From assembly GCF_002407245.1 (NCBI RefSeq), contig NZ_CP010682.1, forward strand, positions 62,001 through 126,000: a stretch of DNA of 64,000 nt, in the 5' to 3' direction. The notes beneath the pieces are model-generated. The model was given only the letters and a program-made list of their open reading frames with translations, made no database searches and was not told the origin of the DNA. Both the position numbers and the translations under genes were made by a program. Shown one piece after another: positions 34,259 to 43,320 of the stretch. The stretch comes from Phaeobacter piscinae. GTDB taxonomy: Bacteria > Pseudomonadota > Alphaproteobacteria > Rhodobacterales > Rhodobacteraceae. Numbering within the stretch: the first letter of the stretch is position 1; each line of letters opens with the position of its first letter.

Positions 34259-34717
34259 ATGACCGATGCGACGCACCTTCTGACAGTGCCCTCCGAAGTA
34301 TTTGAAATCACGCCAATCGGTGTAATCCGCACCGGGTTTGAGGAGGTCAGAGACTGCCCGATGTCCGGACGCCGCAATCCAGCCACCAGCCGGATTGAAT
34401 TGGCCCCTGAATATCACAGTGCGCTACAGAATATCGAATTGGCCTCGCATCTATGGGTCCTTTACTGGCTGCATAAATCCGACCGCAGCGCACGGATACG
34501 GCAGGCACGGGGGAGCCAGGTTGCACGCGGGGTTTTCGCCAGCCGGGCGCCAAACCGTCCCAACCCCATTGGTCTGAGTGCGGTTCAGTTGCTGGACCAC
34601 TCCGATGGGGTTCTGACGATCAGCGGGCTGGATTGCATTGACGGCACCCCGGTTGTGGACCTGAAACCCGTCGTCCCACAGGAAGATGCCCGCCCGGATG
34701 CCACCATCGGTTGGTAG
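34259..34717 (+). CDS. trmO: tRNA (N6-threonylcarbamoyladenosine37-N6)-methyltransferase TrmO
   Basis: A 152-residue TrmO (formerly YaeB/VirR) beta-barrel methyltransferase, which adds a methyl group to t6A37 of tRNA-Thr. The diagnostic block RGVFASRAPNRPNPIGLSAVQLL is complete, and ITPIGVIRTGFEEVRDCP matches the N-terminus. The short form without the extended C-terminal domain is usual in alphaproteobacteria. The ATG at 34259 is chosen; a TTG at 34247 is in frame. It stands just upstream of the ABC importer operon but is functionally unrelated. Confidence 0.88.
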   Translation: MTDATHLLTVPSEVFEITPIGVIRTGFEEVRDCPMSGRRNPATSRIELAPEYHSALQNIELASHLWVLYWLHKSDRSARIRQARGSQVARGVFASRAPNRPNPIGLSAVQLLDHSDGVLTISGLDCIDGTPVVDLKPVVPQEDARPDATIGW

Positions 34718-34759
34718 CCCGGCCAATCACAGTGCTCCAGTCACGAAGAAAGTAGGCTC

Positions 34760-36361
34760 ATGTCACTCGTTCACCGGTTTGTTCACCCTCGTTTCCTTGC
34801 CCATGCTGCGGCTGTCGGACTGGCGCTTGGCGCTGCGCAGTATTCGGGTTTGGGTGCTGATACGCTTATGGCGGCAGAACCGGATCGTCAGAGGCAGTTG
34901 GTGATCACTGACAGCAAGGGCGACCGTGGCATGCTCGCACCTTATGTCCATCGCAAAAACGGGATCGCCTATCTTTATACCAGTTACATCTTTGATACGC
35001 TTGTCAGCCAGGACGCCGATGGCAATCCGGCGCCGGGACTGGCCCGGACTTGGACGCGATCTGAGGATGGCTTGAGTTACGATTTGGAACTACAACCAGA
35101 TGCGAAATGGCATGACGGAACCCCGGTCACCGCAGACGATGTCGCCTTTACTCTGCGCTATATGGCTGAGCATCCTTATGTTTTCGGATCGGTCAAATCG
35201 CTTGCCGGGGTTGAGGTCGCGGGCGCCCATGATCTGCGCATCCATATCAAACGCGCGCAATACGGCCTGGTCGAGGGTCTGTTTTCCGCAATTCCTATCC
35301 TTCCCCGGCATATTTATGAGGGTGTGGAAGATCCTTTTCGATTTGCCACATCTGACGCCGCAATTGGCAGCGGCCCCTATCGATTGGCCGCCTACGACAA
35401 GGCTCAGGGGCGGTATCGGTTGGAGGCAACAGAAAACCATCCACTCGGGCGGCCGCGGTTCGCGCAGATCTGGATTGTTAAGATGGGGCCCGATGCCGCC
35501 CTTCAGGCGATGAGCACCGGTGAGGTGGATGTGATTTCATACCTGCCACCAGATCGCCTTCCTGAGGCGTTGGGCGCTGGTTTCGCTGTCGAAACCTCAC
35601 CAAGCGATCATGTATTGCGGCTGGGGTTCAATCATCGTGGACAGTTTCAGACGAAGGAAGTGCGCCAAGCCATTGCCTACGCTGTTGACCGTTCTGCGCT
35701 GCTGGAGACTGCGTTTCCCGGGGTCGCTGAGCTTGCTGAGACAGGCTATTTTCAGCCCGGCTCCAAATGGAAAAGTGAGGATGCAACAGAGAGTTACACC
35801 TATGATCCTGCTCGGGCGCGCGACCTGCTGTTGGCTACAGGGTGGACCCAGGACAGCGCCGGCCGCTGGCAAGCGCAGGGAGGGGAGATCCGCCTACGGC
35901 TCCTCACGGATGGGCGTGAGGTAAAGCCCGCAAAAGTGATCGCAGAACAGTTGGAAGCGTTTGGATTTGCTGTGGATCTGCGGGTTATGGAGATGGCCTC
36001 CCTGCGCAGTTTGGTGGCTGATGGCGATTATGATCTGACGTTGTTCTCCTCCAGCACGCTGGGCGATCCGGGCAATATCAGTCGCCGGGTCTTCGGGCGT
36101 GGCTGGAACAGCGACCGTTTCCCTGCGGACCCCAAAATGACAGGCCTGATCAAAGCGCAGGCCGTTGCTCAAAACCAGGCTGAACGCCAAGAGATACTGG
36201 CCCAATTCCAGCAACTCTATGCAGAAAACCTTCCGTCCTACATGCTGGTCAATCCGCTGATGGCAACCGTCTTCAATGACAAATTGTCAGCCCCATTCAT
36301 GTCGGGCGGCGTGGCCATCGGGATCCCGTCAGCACTTCACAAATCCATATTCCTGGAGTGA
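34760..36361 (+). CDS. ABC importer, peptide/nickel-type substrate-binding protein
   Basis: A 533-residue family 5 solute-binding protein (SBP_bac_5). A signal-like N-terminus (HAAAVGLALGAAQYSGLGA) precedes the domain. Family features: LEPDAKWHDGTPVTADDVAFTL-like segment (LQPDAKWHDGTPVTADDVAF), GSGPYRLAAYDKAQGRYRLEA, KEVRQAIAYAVDRSALLETA. It opens a plus-strand operon of binding protein, two permeases and a fused double ATPase. Substrates in the family range from oligopeptides to nickel, opines and siderophore-like chelates; this one sits between tdaF and tdaR3, so uptake of a TDA-related metal chelate is a testable idea, not a conclusion. Confidence 0.88.
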   Translation: MSLVHRFVHPRFLAHAAAVGLALGAAQYSGLGADTLMAAEPDRQRQLVITDSKGDRGMLAPYVHRKNGIAYLYTSYIFDTLVSQDADGNPAPGLARTWTRSEDGLSYDLELQPDAKWHDGTPVTADDVAFTLRYMAEHPYVFGSVKSLAGVEVAGAHDLRIHIKRAQYGLVEGLFSAIPILPRHIYEGVEDPFRFATSDAAIGSGPYRLAAYDKAQGRYRLEATENHPLGRPRFAQIWIVKMGPDAALQAMSTGEVDVISYLPPDRLPEALGAGFAVETSPSDHVLRLGFNHRGQFQTKEVRQAIAYAVDRSALLETAFPGVAELAETGYFQPGSKWKSEDATESYTYDPARARDLLLATGWTQDSAGRWQAQGGEIRLRLLTDGREVKPAKVIAEQLEAFGFAVDLRVMEMASLRSLVADGDYDLTLFSSSTLGDPGNISRRVFGRGWNSDRFPADPKMTGLIKAQAVAQNQAERQEILAQFQQLYAENLPSYMLVNPLMATVFNDKLSAPFMSGGVAIGIPSALHKSIFLE

Positions 36362-36365
36362 TCCA

Positions 36366-37409
36366 GTGGACAACGCCTCCCCCTCGCTGCTGGACCACTC
36401 GGTGCCGACGGAGATCACAGGAGCAGGATCGCGAGCCGTTGAAAGGTTTGCGCGCTTCCTCAGCGGGTTTGTTCTGCGGCTATTGATCTTCTGCTTTGTC
36501 ATTGTGCTCTGCGCGGTGCTATCGCGGATGATGCCGGGCGACACGCTGGAGGTCATGCTGTCAACAGATTTCGCGCGGGGTCTTGGTGCCGGCGAGGTGC
36601 TGCAATTGCAGGAGGCGATGGGGCTGGGCGGAGGGATTGCCTCTCAGGTCTGGGACTACTGGGGCAAGCTGCTCTCTGGTGATCTGGGCTATTCAATCCC
36701 CCACGCGGCCCCAGTTCTGCAGCTGTTACTGACTGCGTTGCCTTGGACCGGACTGTTGATCCTGGGTGCGATGCCGGTCTTCCTCATTGGTGGCGCTCTG
36801 GCGGGGATCGAGGCCGGACAGCTGCCGGGCGGAACGGTGGATCGTTGGGTCACCCCTGTTGTGACAATCCTGGCAAGCCTGCCGCCCTTTACCGGGGCGG
36901 TACTGCTGCTCCTTCTGTTTGGCATTCTATGGCCCGTACTGCCGACTGGTGGGGCAGAGCCACTTTTCCCCTCGACGGAGCACCTGGGGCGGGCAATGGG
37001 CGTTCTGCGTCACGCGATCCTTCCGATGCTGGCGTTGGCGCTGCATGAGTTGGCGCGGTTCTACTTCCTAGCGCGGGCTGAAACGCTCAATTTAGCCCAA
37101 CGTGATTTCATCGTGAATGCGCGGGCGCGCGGGATCTCTCCCTGGCGCCTTCGATGGGCCTATATCGGACGCAGCCTGGTACCCGCGTGCCTGTCACGGT
37201 TAAGCGATACCTTGACCGGGTTGGTCAGCGCCGTGTTCTTTGTGGAAATCGTTTTTTCCTATCCGGGCACTGGGTATCTGATCTACAGCGCCATCCTGGA
37301 TCGGGACTATGACCTGTTGCAGGGGGCAGTCGTATTTATGGCGGGGGTTGTCCTGCTCATGAACTGGCTGATCGATGGCCTGTCGGCGCATCTTGCGAGG
37401 CGTGGTTAG
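36366..37409 (+). CDS. ABC importer permease (DppB-like)
   Basis: A 347-residue inner-membrane permease. After a cytosolic N-terminus come six helices typical of DppB/OppB, with MMPGDTLEVMLSTDFA after the first helix, a periplasmic loop, and the EAA-type cytoplasmic loop ARARGISPWRLRWAYIGRSL. The GTG start at 36366 lies 4 bases after the binding-protein stop with GGAG upstream. It pairs with the permease encoded next. Confidence 0.88.
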   Translation: MDNASPSLLDHSVPTEITGAGSRAVERFARFLSGFVLRLLIFCFVIVLCAVLSRMMPGDTLEVMLSTDFARGLGAGEVLQLQEAMGLGGGIASQVWDYWGKLLSGDLGYSIPHAAPVLQLLLTALPWTGLLILGAMPVFLIGGALAGIEAGQLPGGTVDRWVTPVVTILASLPPFTGAVLLLLLFGILWPVLPTGGAEPLFPSTEHLGRAMGVLRHAILPMLALALHELARFYFLARAETLNLAQRDFIVNARARGISPWRLRWAYIGRSLVPACLSRLSDTLTGLVSAVFFVEIVFSYPGTGYLIYSAILDRDYDLLQGAVVFMAGVVLLMNWLIDGLSAHLARRG

Positions 37410-38219
37410 ATGCAGGTGACATCGCGACGGAGGCTGCTTCTCGCGGCAGTCATCCTGCTGTGCCTTGGCATCTGGCTTGCAGGGGCGGGTGGGCTGCTCG
37501 AATATCATAGCAGTAAAGAGGTGCTGGCACCGCCGGGACAGGGGCATTGGCTGGGCACAAATGAGATCGGGCAGGACGTGCTGACGGGTCTGATCCTTGC
37601 CACGCCGACCACGCTGGCGCTGGCCATAGCAACTGCACTGGTAACGGTGAGCCTTGCCGTGGGCGCTGCAAGCCTTGTGGTGTTTGGCGGCCCGTTTTTG
37701 TCCGCGCTTGTGTTGCGGTGCGTGGATATATTGCAGGTGGTGCCGACCATGCTGCTTCTCCTGCTTATTGCAGCCTTGGTAAGCCCCGGCTTCATGGCCT
37801 TGTTTTTTCTTTTGGTCCTAACAGGTTGGAGCGACGACGTGCGGGTGGCCGCGGCGGTGTTGCGGCGAGAGGCTCTGCGCGAAAACGTTCAATATCCCCG
37901 CGTGATGGGGGCAGGGTGGGTCTATTGCTGGCGCTGGCATCTTTTTGCCGCGCTGCGCCCACTTCTGGGTGCCCTAATGGTTCAAAACATCAGACAGGCC
38001 GCGCTGAAGTCCGCGGGTCTGGCGTTTCTGGGCCTGACTGACCCTCGGTTATTAACCTGGGGGAGCATGATGCAATCGGCGATGGACCAGCTTTATACCG
38101 ATGCGTGGATCTGGCTTTTGCTGCCGCCGGCGGCGCTTTTGTCGCTGTTGTTACATACGACACTGACATTGGGTGACCGGCGCTTGCGCTCTGGCGCGGT
38201 TTTAGGACCTGCAGTTTGA
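37410..38219 (+). CDS. ABC importer permease (DppC-like)
   Basis: A 269-residue permease starting immediately after the first permease's stop. DppC hallmarks: GHWLGTNEIGQDVLTGLILATPTTL, VDILQVVPTMLLLLLIAAL, and the EAA loop VMGAGWVYCWRWHLFAALRP, then AALKSAGLAFLGLTDP. Six helices are visible. Its 3' end overlaps the TTG start of the ATPase gene (TTGA). Confidence 0.88.
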   Translation: MQVTSRRRLLLAAVILLCLGIWLAGAGGLLEYHSSKEVLAPPGQGHWLGTNEIGQDVLTGLILATPTTLALAIATALVTVSLAVGAASLVVFGGPFLSALVLRCVDILQVVPTMLLLLLIAALVSPGFMALFFLLVLTGWSDDVRVAAAVLRREALRENVQYPRVMGAGWVYCWRWHLFAALRPLLGALMVQNIRQAALKSAGLAFLGLTDPRLLTWGSMMQSAMDQLYTDAWIWLLLPPAALLSLLLHTTLTLGDRRLRSGAVLGPAV

Positions 38220-39712
38220 TCCGGGTCGATGATCTCTGTCTCTGGCATGGCCCCCGCGCGATCTTCCGGGATGTCTCGTTTGAGGTGCCCAAAGGGCAGA
38301 CATTGGCACTGCTCGGGGCGTCCGGCAGCGGTAAAACCTCGCTGGCGCGGCTGCTACTCGGTGTGCTGCCAGGCCGTTACGTGGATATGGCTGATCAAAA
38401 CGGGGATGGATTCAGCTGGTCGGGGCGGGCTGAGGTTCTGGGGGTTGATATGCTGCGCGCGCCGCGTGCAGATCAGCGCAAACTGCGGCTAACGGATTTA
38501 AGTCTGATCGTGCAGGCCCTGTCGGACGCGTTAAACCCGCATCAGACCGTTCTTCAGCATGTGGTGGAGCTGCTGCCGCAGAGCCGCCGACGGACTTCCC
38601 TGGCTTTGTCAATCTGCAAGCGGTTCAACATTCCAGAGCGTATCCTGCACAGATATCCTGCCACCCTCAGCGGTGGCGAAATCCAGCGGGTTCTGACCGC
38701 GTTGGCTTTGGCACGTGATCCGCAGGTCCTGATCCTTGACGAACCGACCGCTGCACTGGATCATGGCAATTGCACACTGGCAGTTGCAGCACTTGGCGAG
38801 GGGCGGGCGCAGCGCAGCCAATTGCTGATTACCCATGATCTTGATCTGGCAGGCAAGATGGCAGATGGCATGGTGATCCTGCATGATAAAAAGCTGGTGG
38901 AGCGCGGCCCTGCAGTCGAGATGTTGATGCGACCAAGCGGCCATGCTGGGATCCGCCGTCCGTGCACGAGGGTGCAACGGGGCATCGCCCCGTTGGTTCC
39001 GAGGCCCGAACCGCTGCCGACGAGCCCGCCGGGGCTGGTGATCCAGAACCTATCTCATCAACAGGCCGGAACGCAGGTGTTGCGTGACATCTCAGCCGTA
39101 GCCCGGCCGGGCCGGTGTCTGGCAGTCTTTGGCCCGAGCGGTGGCGGCAAGTCTACGCTGGCCCGCTTGCTCTGCGGATACGAGCGGTTGCAGACGGGCC
39201 GTGTATTGTGGCGGCCCCGAGATGAGGCCCATCCTCGGATATGCCACCCACATGAGCTGGCGTTGGTCGCGCAGCATCCGCATCGGGCAATGGCGCGACA
39301 TATGAGTGTGGGCGAGGTTTTGCACGATGCCCAGCGACTGTTTCGTCGCTTAGGTCGCGCGGGTCGCGATATCGACATTGCGGGGCTGATGGAGAGAGTT
39401 GGTCTGCCGCATTCCGGCGCCTTTTTATCACAACGCGCAGCGGACCTGTCTGGGGGCGAGGCGCAGCGCCTGATCATTGCACGCGCGTTGCTATCGCGAC
39501 CGCTCTGCATGATTGCGGATGAACCGACGGCATCCCTAGACAGCGATACCCGTGATACCATTCTCAACCTCTTCAGGCGTCTTATGGTAGAGGAGCAGTT
39601 GGCCCTGATCGTGTTTACGCATGACCCGAAGGTAGCAGCGGCCCTGGGTCATGAAATCCGCTTTCTATCGGAGGGGCAGCTGCGTCTTAGTCCTTCGGGC
39701 GTTGCAGCTTAG
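38216..39712 (+). CDS. ABC importer, fused two-domain ATPase (DppD-DppF type)
   Basis: A 498-residue protein with two complete ATP-binding cassettes. First: Walker A GASGSGKTS, signature LSGGE, Walker B VLILDEPTAALD. Second: Walker A GPSGGGKST, signature LSGGE, Walker B CMIADEPTASLD. The fused form replaces separate DppD and DppF subunits. The TTG start at 38216 overlaps the previous stop and has AGGA upstream. Its 3' end overlaps the convergent tdaR3 gene by 4 bases. Confidence 0.9.
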   Translation: MIRVDDLCLWHGPRAIFRDVSFEVPKGQTLALLGASGSGKTSLARLLLGVLPGRYVDMADQNGDGFSWSGRAEVLGVDMLRAPRADQRKLRLTDLSLIVQALSDALNPHQTVLQHVVELLPQSRRRTSLALSICKRFNIPERILHRYPATLSGGEIQRVLTALALARDPQVLILDEPTAALDHGNCTLAVAALGEGRAQRSQLLITHDLDLAGKMADGMVILHDKKLVERGPAVEMLMRPSGHAGIRRPCTRVQRGIAPLVPRPEPLPTSPPGLVIQNLSHQQAGTQVLRDISAVARPGRCLAVFGPSGGGKSTLARLLCGYERLQTGRVLWRPRDEAHPRICHPHELALVAQHPHRAMARHMSVGEVLHDAQRLFRRLGRAGRDIDIAGLMERVGLPHSGAFLSQRAADLSGGEAQRLIIARALLSRPLCMIADEPTASLDSDTRDTILNLFRRLMVEEQLALIVFTHDPKVAAALGHEIRFLSEGQLRLSPSGVAA

Positions 39713-40266
39713 CGCTGACTGGCGTCAACCTGTGCCGCCTGCAGCGCGCGCACTTCTGCTGAAAGCCAATCAAGGTTGTCATCCGCAATCCCGAGACTGC
39801 GCAGATGATCGGCGGTATTCCACAGATAGTCACAGTTAGGGCCGCGTTCACCGGCTGCATGGGCGATGATCTCCGCCTGTCGTGGCAGGCTGTGGTTGTC
39901 ATATTGTTCATGATCCCGGTTGACGACATAGGTCAGTGCCTCAACCATGCGGCCATCCGCGAGGGCAAGCGGCGTCGTGATTTCACGGTACGCGGGATTG
40001 AACAGCTCGCGCGCGCGCAGGTCTTTCAGGACCTCTGGTTCCTGACCGGATGTCACCGCCAGTGCAACGCCGTTACAGACCGCGTCTTCTGCGGCGTCCA
40101 ATGCAAGCACCAGACCAGGTTGCGCAATGGTGCCACGATAGCGCAGAGAGTTCAGACAGAACCGGCGCTGATAGCCGCTGAGTTGGGCGGGCAGCTGCTC
40201 CGCTGGTTCAAATCCGGGATCCCAGATCAATGATCCATAAGCAAAAACCCAAAGTGTGTCGGACAT
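39709..40266 (-). CDS. tdaR3: TdaR3: ChaC-type gamma-glutamylcyclotransferase, TDA resistance
   Basis: A 185-residue ChaC/GGCT-family enzyme. The substrate loop WVFAYGSLIWDPGFEPAEQ at the N-terminus and the catalytic Glu region (FNPAYREITTPL) fit cation transport regulator ChaC-like proteins, which act on glutathione to give 5-oxoproline and Cys-Gly. In Phaeobacter, three genes (tdaR1-R3) next to tdaE are reported to give TDA resistance, the third a gamma-glutamylcyclotransferase thought to counter the proton-antiport effect of TDA. Position (last gene of the tdaC-E transcript) and family match. AAGGA precedes the ATG. Confidence 0.85.
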   Translation of the reverse strand: MSDTLWVFAYGSLIWDPGFEPAEQLPAQLSGYQRRFCLNSLRYRGTIAQPGLVLALDAAEDAVCNGVALAVTSGQEPEVLKDLRARELFNPAYREITTPLALADGRMVEALTYVVNRDHEQYDNHSLPRQAEIIAHAAGERGPNCDYLWNTADHLRSLGIADDNLDWLSAEVRALQAAQVDASQR

Positions 40267-40351
40267 TATGCAGTTCCTTGATGCGGTCAGGATGCGCCCC
40301 CGTCGGAAAAAAGGCGGAAGAGGTCAGGGGTCCCCTCTCCCGCCAGGCAGA

Positions 40352-41038
40352 TCAGTCTGTCAGCTGGCGATAGGAGGTCACCAGACTGCTGTAAGGGGGC
40401 ACAAAGACTGAACGCGTTTCGTCGCCGATCTGAACCGTTTCCTTGACGTCGAAATGCAGATGGATCGGCAGTTCCGAGATCCAGGAATTTGACACTTTGC
40501 CAAGGCGATCCCCTTTGGACACCTTGTCCAGCGGGGCAACGGCGAGATCGTCCATATTCATATGAACATAGCGGTAGAGCGTGCCGGAGGGCGTCTGCAA
40601 GGTCAGGGCGAAGCGGCCTACATGCGCAATCACACCGTCCTCAACCGCAACCGCCCAATGCGTATCAGTCTGGCAGGTAGCGGGGCGAATATCCTGTCCC
40701 TGATGGCCGCCCGATGCACAGACCGGCAGATCTGAACGGCGCAGCTCGCAGAAATTGTCGCGCCACGGATAGCTGTAGTTGACGCTGTCACATTGGCTTC
40801 CGCCATTTCCCTTGAACCCGCCGGGCCCATAAACGTGAGAGTTCGCATAGGCTGGCCCACTTTCCAGCGGGAAGCGCATATCGGGATAGAGAACCGCCCC
40901 GATTGAGAGGCCAATACCGGTGTCTTTGATCAGGTCCCCGGGCGCCTTGAATCGATCATCTGCAATTACGGGCGTGGCGGAGATCAGTGCCGAGAGAGCG
41001 AGAGCACCGCAATAGAGGCTTGTTGCGCGCGGTGTCAT
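40352..41038 (-). CDS. tdaR2: TdaR2: exported M23-like (LytM) protein of the TDA resistance set
   Basis: A 228-residue exported protein with a signal peptide (MTPRATSLYCGALALSALIS, ending VIA). The mature part is a LytM/M23-type domain: GGHQGQDIRPAT holds the first metal ligands (HxxQD; the typical form is HxGxD) and LPIHLHFDVKE the HxH pair. The domain contains several cysteines (C85-ish CDSVNYSYPW, CELRR, CASGG) suggesting disulfides. It overlaps tdaR1 by 4 bases (ATGA). Placement between tdaR1 and tdaR3 supports the assignment; how a cell-wall-peptidase-like protein helps tolerate TDA is not known. Confidence 0.75.
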   Translation of the reverse strand: MTPRATSLYCGALALSALISATPVIADDRFKAPGDLIKDTGIGLSIGAVLYPDMRFPLESGPAYANSHVYGPGGFKGNGGSQCDSVNYSYPWRDNFCELRRSDLPVCASGGHQGQDIRPATCQTDTHWAVAVEDGVIAHVGRFALTLQTPSGTLYRYVHMNMDDLAVAPLDKVSKGDRLGKVSNSWISELPIHLHFDVKETVQIGDETRSVFVPPYSSLVTSYRQLTD

Positions 41039-41610
41039 TGATCCGCTCCCTTCACCACGGTGAGGGATCCGGCCAGTTCCGCAAGATAGTCTGGTTTGAT
41101 ACAGCGCGCATCCTCAGTCGGCGCATCACAGGTGATCCGCAGGGTGTATGTCCCACCAAAGCGACTGAGCATGTGATCAGCCCCGTCGCCCGTGGACTCG
41201 TAGGACCGCGCTTCGTGTTTGAAGGACAGGCCGGGCACGTCCACAAGGTGGGTTCGGCTCCCCATGACACTGACCTGCGCTCCCTCCAGCTGGTAGTAGG
41301 CAGCGTAAGCATTACCCTGCCCACGAAACGCTGGAAGACCGGCAGCAGTATTGGCCCCGAGGATCATGACAGCCATTGCCATATCATCAAATCCGTCAGG
41401 CTCGGTCGCAAGAAACGCAGCCGTGAGGGTCCGGTCGTCTGCACTTGCCGCGTCAATTGCAGATGTGGCGGCGGCCCAGTCAATGCTGCTCACAGCACGT
41501 GTCGCGTCGGAGGGTTTATCTACCGCAAGGGCAGGGAGTGCCATCAGCGTGAGCGCCGCAGCTGTGGCAGCAACCGCTCCGGCGGCTTTGGCACAGGGGG
41601 ATGAGGTCAT
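41035..41610 (-). CDS. tdaR1: TdaR1: exported protein of the TDA resistance set, unknown fold
   Basis: A 191-residue protein with a Sec signal (AAGAVAATAAALTLMALPALA, cleavage after ALA near residue 29). The mature part has an Ala-rich helical half and a beta-rich half (GGTYTLRITCDAPTEDARC) with one Cys pair. No family recognised. GGAGAG precedes the ATG. It lies 39 bases downstream of tdaE and overlaps tdaR2, so resistance is made on the biosynthetic transcript. The name rests on position and on the described tdaR1-R2-R3 order. Confidence 0.7.
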   Translation of the reverse strand: MTSSPCAKAAGAVAATAAALTLMALPALAVDKPSDATRAVSSIDWAAATSAIDAASADDRTLTAAFLATEPDGFDDMAMAVMILGANTAAGLPAFRGQGNAYAAYYQLEGAQVSVMGSRTHLVDVPGLSFKHEARSYESTGDGADHMLSRFGGTYTLRITCDAPTEDARCIKPDYLAELAGSLTVVKGADQ

Positions 41611-41649
41611 CGTCTCTCTCCAGTCAATATTTATTCAGGTTGGCTCGCT

Positions 41650-42843
41650 CTAGGCGGGTTCCAGCGTTTTTGGCGTCGCGGGATTGGCGGCTTTCTTGGA
41701 CTTGGCGTGCAACCTGGTCATCTGGCCGAAAATGTTGCGACGGTGCATTTCCTCAGTGCCGCCCACGCTACAGAACGCCAGCGCATCCCGCAGAAAGGTG
41801 GTAATCTGCCCCTCGTGGTAGCCTTTGCTGCCGTAGAGCTTCATCAGCTCCATCGCGCCTTCAACGATGGTTTCCGCACCGACAAGTTTGGAAATCGAGC
41901 AGGTCATTGCGGCTTCCGGCGCACCACTGAGCAGTTGATGCAGTGCGCCGTAGGATACCCACTTCGCGCTTTCGGTGCCGATGCGAATATCGGTCAGCTT
42001 TTTCTGAATATACTGATGCTCGATGATCGGGACATCAAACGTTGTCCGTTTCTTTGAAAAATCAAACGCTTCAGACAGCATAGGTTCAATCAGCCAAGCT
42101 GCCGCCAGACCATAGTACAAACGCCCCATGGAGACGATGTTCACCAGGTTACGAAGGCCGGCTCCGGGTTCGCCCAGAAGGTGACCGTAGTGGAGCGGCA
42201 CATCATCAAATCGCATTTGACCGGTCGGCAGGTCCAGATTGCCCAGTTTGCGATCTTGCGCGCCGATCGTCAGTCCGGGGCTATCGGCATCCAGCAACAC
42301 CAGCGAAATGCCTTCGCGGCCGTGGTCACTCAGCTTACAGACAACAAGAATGAAGCTGGCGACTGGGGCATGAGCAATGTTGTATTTTGCGCCGTTCAGA
42401 CGAAAGGTCTCATTGGGGCCGGGGGTTAACAGTGACGACGTTGCCCGCACATCCGTGCCAGTGTCAGGATCCGCGATTGCAGTGGCGCTCAGCTCTCCAT
42501 TGAGGATCCGGCCCAGATATTCGCGCTTCTGACTGTCGCTGCCATAGAGATCCAATGCGCGCACCATGCCAGCCTGCGCGATCACCGACAGCAGCATTCC
42601 GGGGGTGCGCAAAGTGGCCGCAAGGCCTTCCAACGCGGCAGTAAACCCCCACCAGTCCCGGCCATCGCCGCCAAAATCGCGCGGCACGATCATCCGCCAC
42701 AAACCAGCTGCGGTCAGGCGATCCCAAGTGCGCTGATCAAAGGCACGACGCCCCAGGTGCAGCTCATCCGGGTCGGCCATTTTCCCGATCGCTGCAAAGG
42801 CGGTACGGGTCTGCTGCTGCTCGGCTGTCCAGTTCAATTGCAT
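41650..42843 (-). CDS. tdaE: TdaE: acyl-CoA-dehydrogenase-fold flavoprotein oxygenase of TDA biosynthesis
   Basis: A 397-residue acyl-CoA dehydrogenase homologue: N-terminal helical domain (RLTAAGLWRMIVPRDFGGDG), middle domain (TAIADPDTGTDVRATSS), C-terminal helical domain with FAD-binding GAETIVEGAMELMKLYGSKGY. By published work TdaE is not a dehydrogenase but an FAD-dependent dioxygenase that oxidises the seven-membered-ring CoA ester, releases CoA by oxygenolysis and epoxidises the ring to give tropolone. GAGGACG precedes the ATG. It is downstream of tdaD by 23 bases. Confidence 0.9.
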   Translation of the reverse strand: MQLNWTAEQQQTRTAFAAIGKMADPDELHLGRRAFDQRTWDRLTAAGLWRMIVPRDFGGDGRDWWGFTAALEGLAATLRTPGMLLSVIAQAGMVRALDLYGSDSQKREYLGRILNGELSATAIADPDTGTDVRATSSLLTPGPNETFRLNGAKYNIAHAPVASFILVVCKLSDHGREGISLVLLDADSPGLTIGAQDRKLGNLDLPTGQMRFDDVPLHYGHLLGEPGAGLRNLVNIVSMGRLYYGLAAAWLIEPMLSEAFDFSKKRTTFDVPIIEHQYIQKKLTDIRIGTESAKWVSYGALHQLLSGAPEAAMTCSISKLVGAETIVEGAMELMKLYGSKGYHEGQITTFLRDALAFCSVGGTEEMHRRNIFGQMTRLHAKSKKAANPATPKTLEPA

Positions 42844-42866
42844 GTCTTCGTCCTCGCAAACAGGGA

Positions 42867-43283
42867 TCAGGCGGTTTCCTGAAAAGTCGCAACGCTTTCC
42901 TTGAAGGCATCCGGCACCGGGTAGGTGGCCTGTTTGTCGTAGTCGAACATCACATGGACAGATTTGGCATTGGCCACGACGCGCCGATCCGCGTCGTCGA
43001 TATGCATAACATGCTCCATCTCGAAGCTCTTGCCGCCAAAGCTAATCACCCGGCTGCAAACGACGAGGTTGTCGCCATAGAGCGCCTGAGAGATGTAATC
43101 GCAGGAGGTTTTGACCATGATATGCGGCAGCTTCTCGGACTTTGGCAGCTCCAGAAGGTCATGCATGTATTCCAGGTAGGCCGATTGCATGTAGTCGTAG
43201 TAAACCGGGCTGCTGACATGCCCCATGGAATCCGTATCGCGGTAACGGATTTCGACGGGGGTTTCGAAGGCTTTGTTGGACAT
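42867..43283 (-). CDS. tdaD: TdaD: hotdog-fold acyl-CoA thioesterase of TDA biosynthesis
   Basis: A 138-residue 4-hydroxybenzoyl-CoA-thioesterase-type hotdog protein. The catalytic helix-start IRYRDTDSMGHVSSPVYYDYMQ contains the conserved Asp (RDTDSMGHV), matching YbgC/4HBT enzymes. ATG 43283 follows AGGAGGG; the longer upstream reading frame overlaps tdaC and is not used. The role in TDA assembly is thought to be thioester cleavage of an intermediate. It lies between tdaC and tdaE in one transcript. Confidence 0.9.
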   Translation of the reverse strand: MSNKAFETPVEIRYRDTDSMGHVSSPVYYDYMQSAYLEYMHDLLELPKSEKLPHIMVKTSCDYISQALYGDNLVVCSRVISFGGKSFEMEHVMHIDDADRRVVANAKSVHVMFDYDKQATYPVPDAFKESVATFQETA

Positions 43284-43320
43284 GATGTCCCTCCTGTTGG
43301 TGTAGATTGTCGGGGCAGGA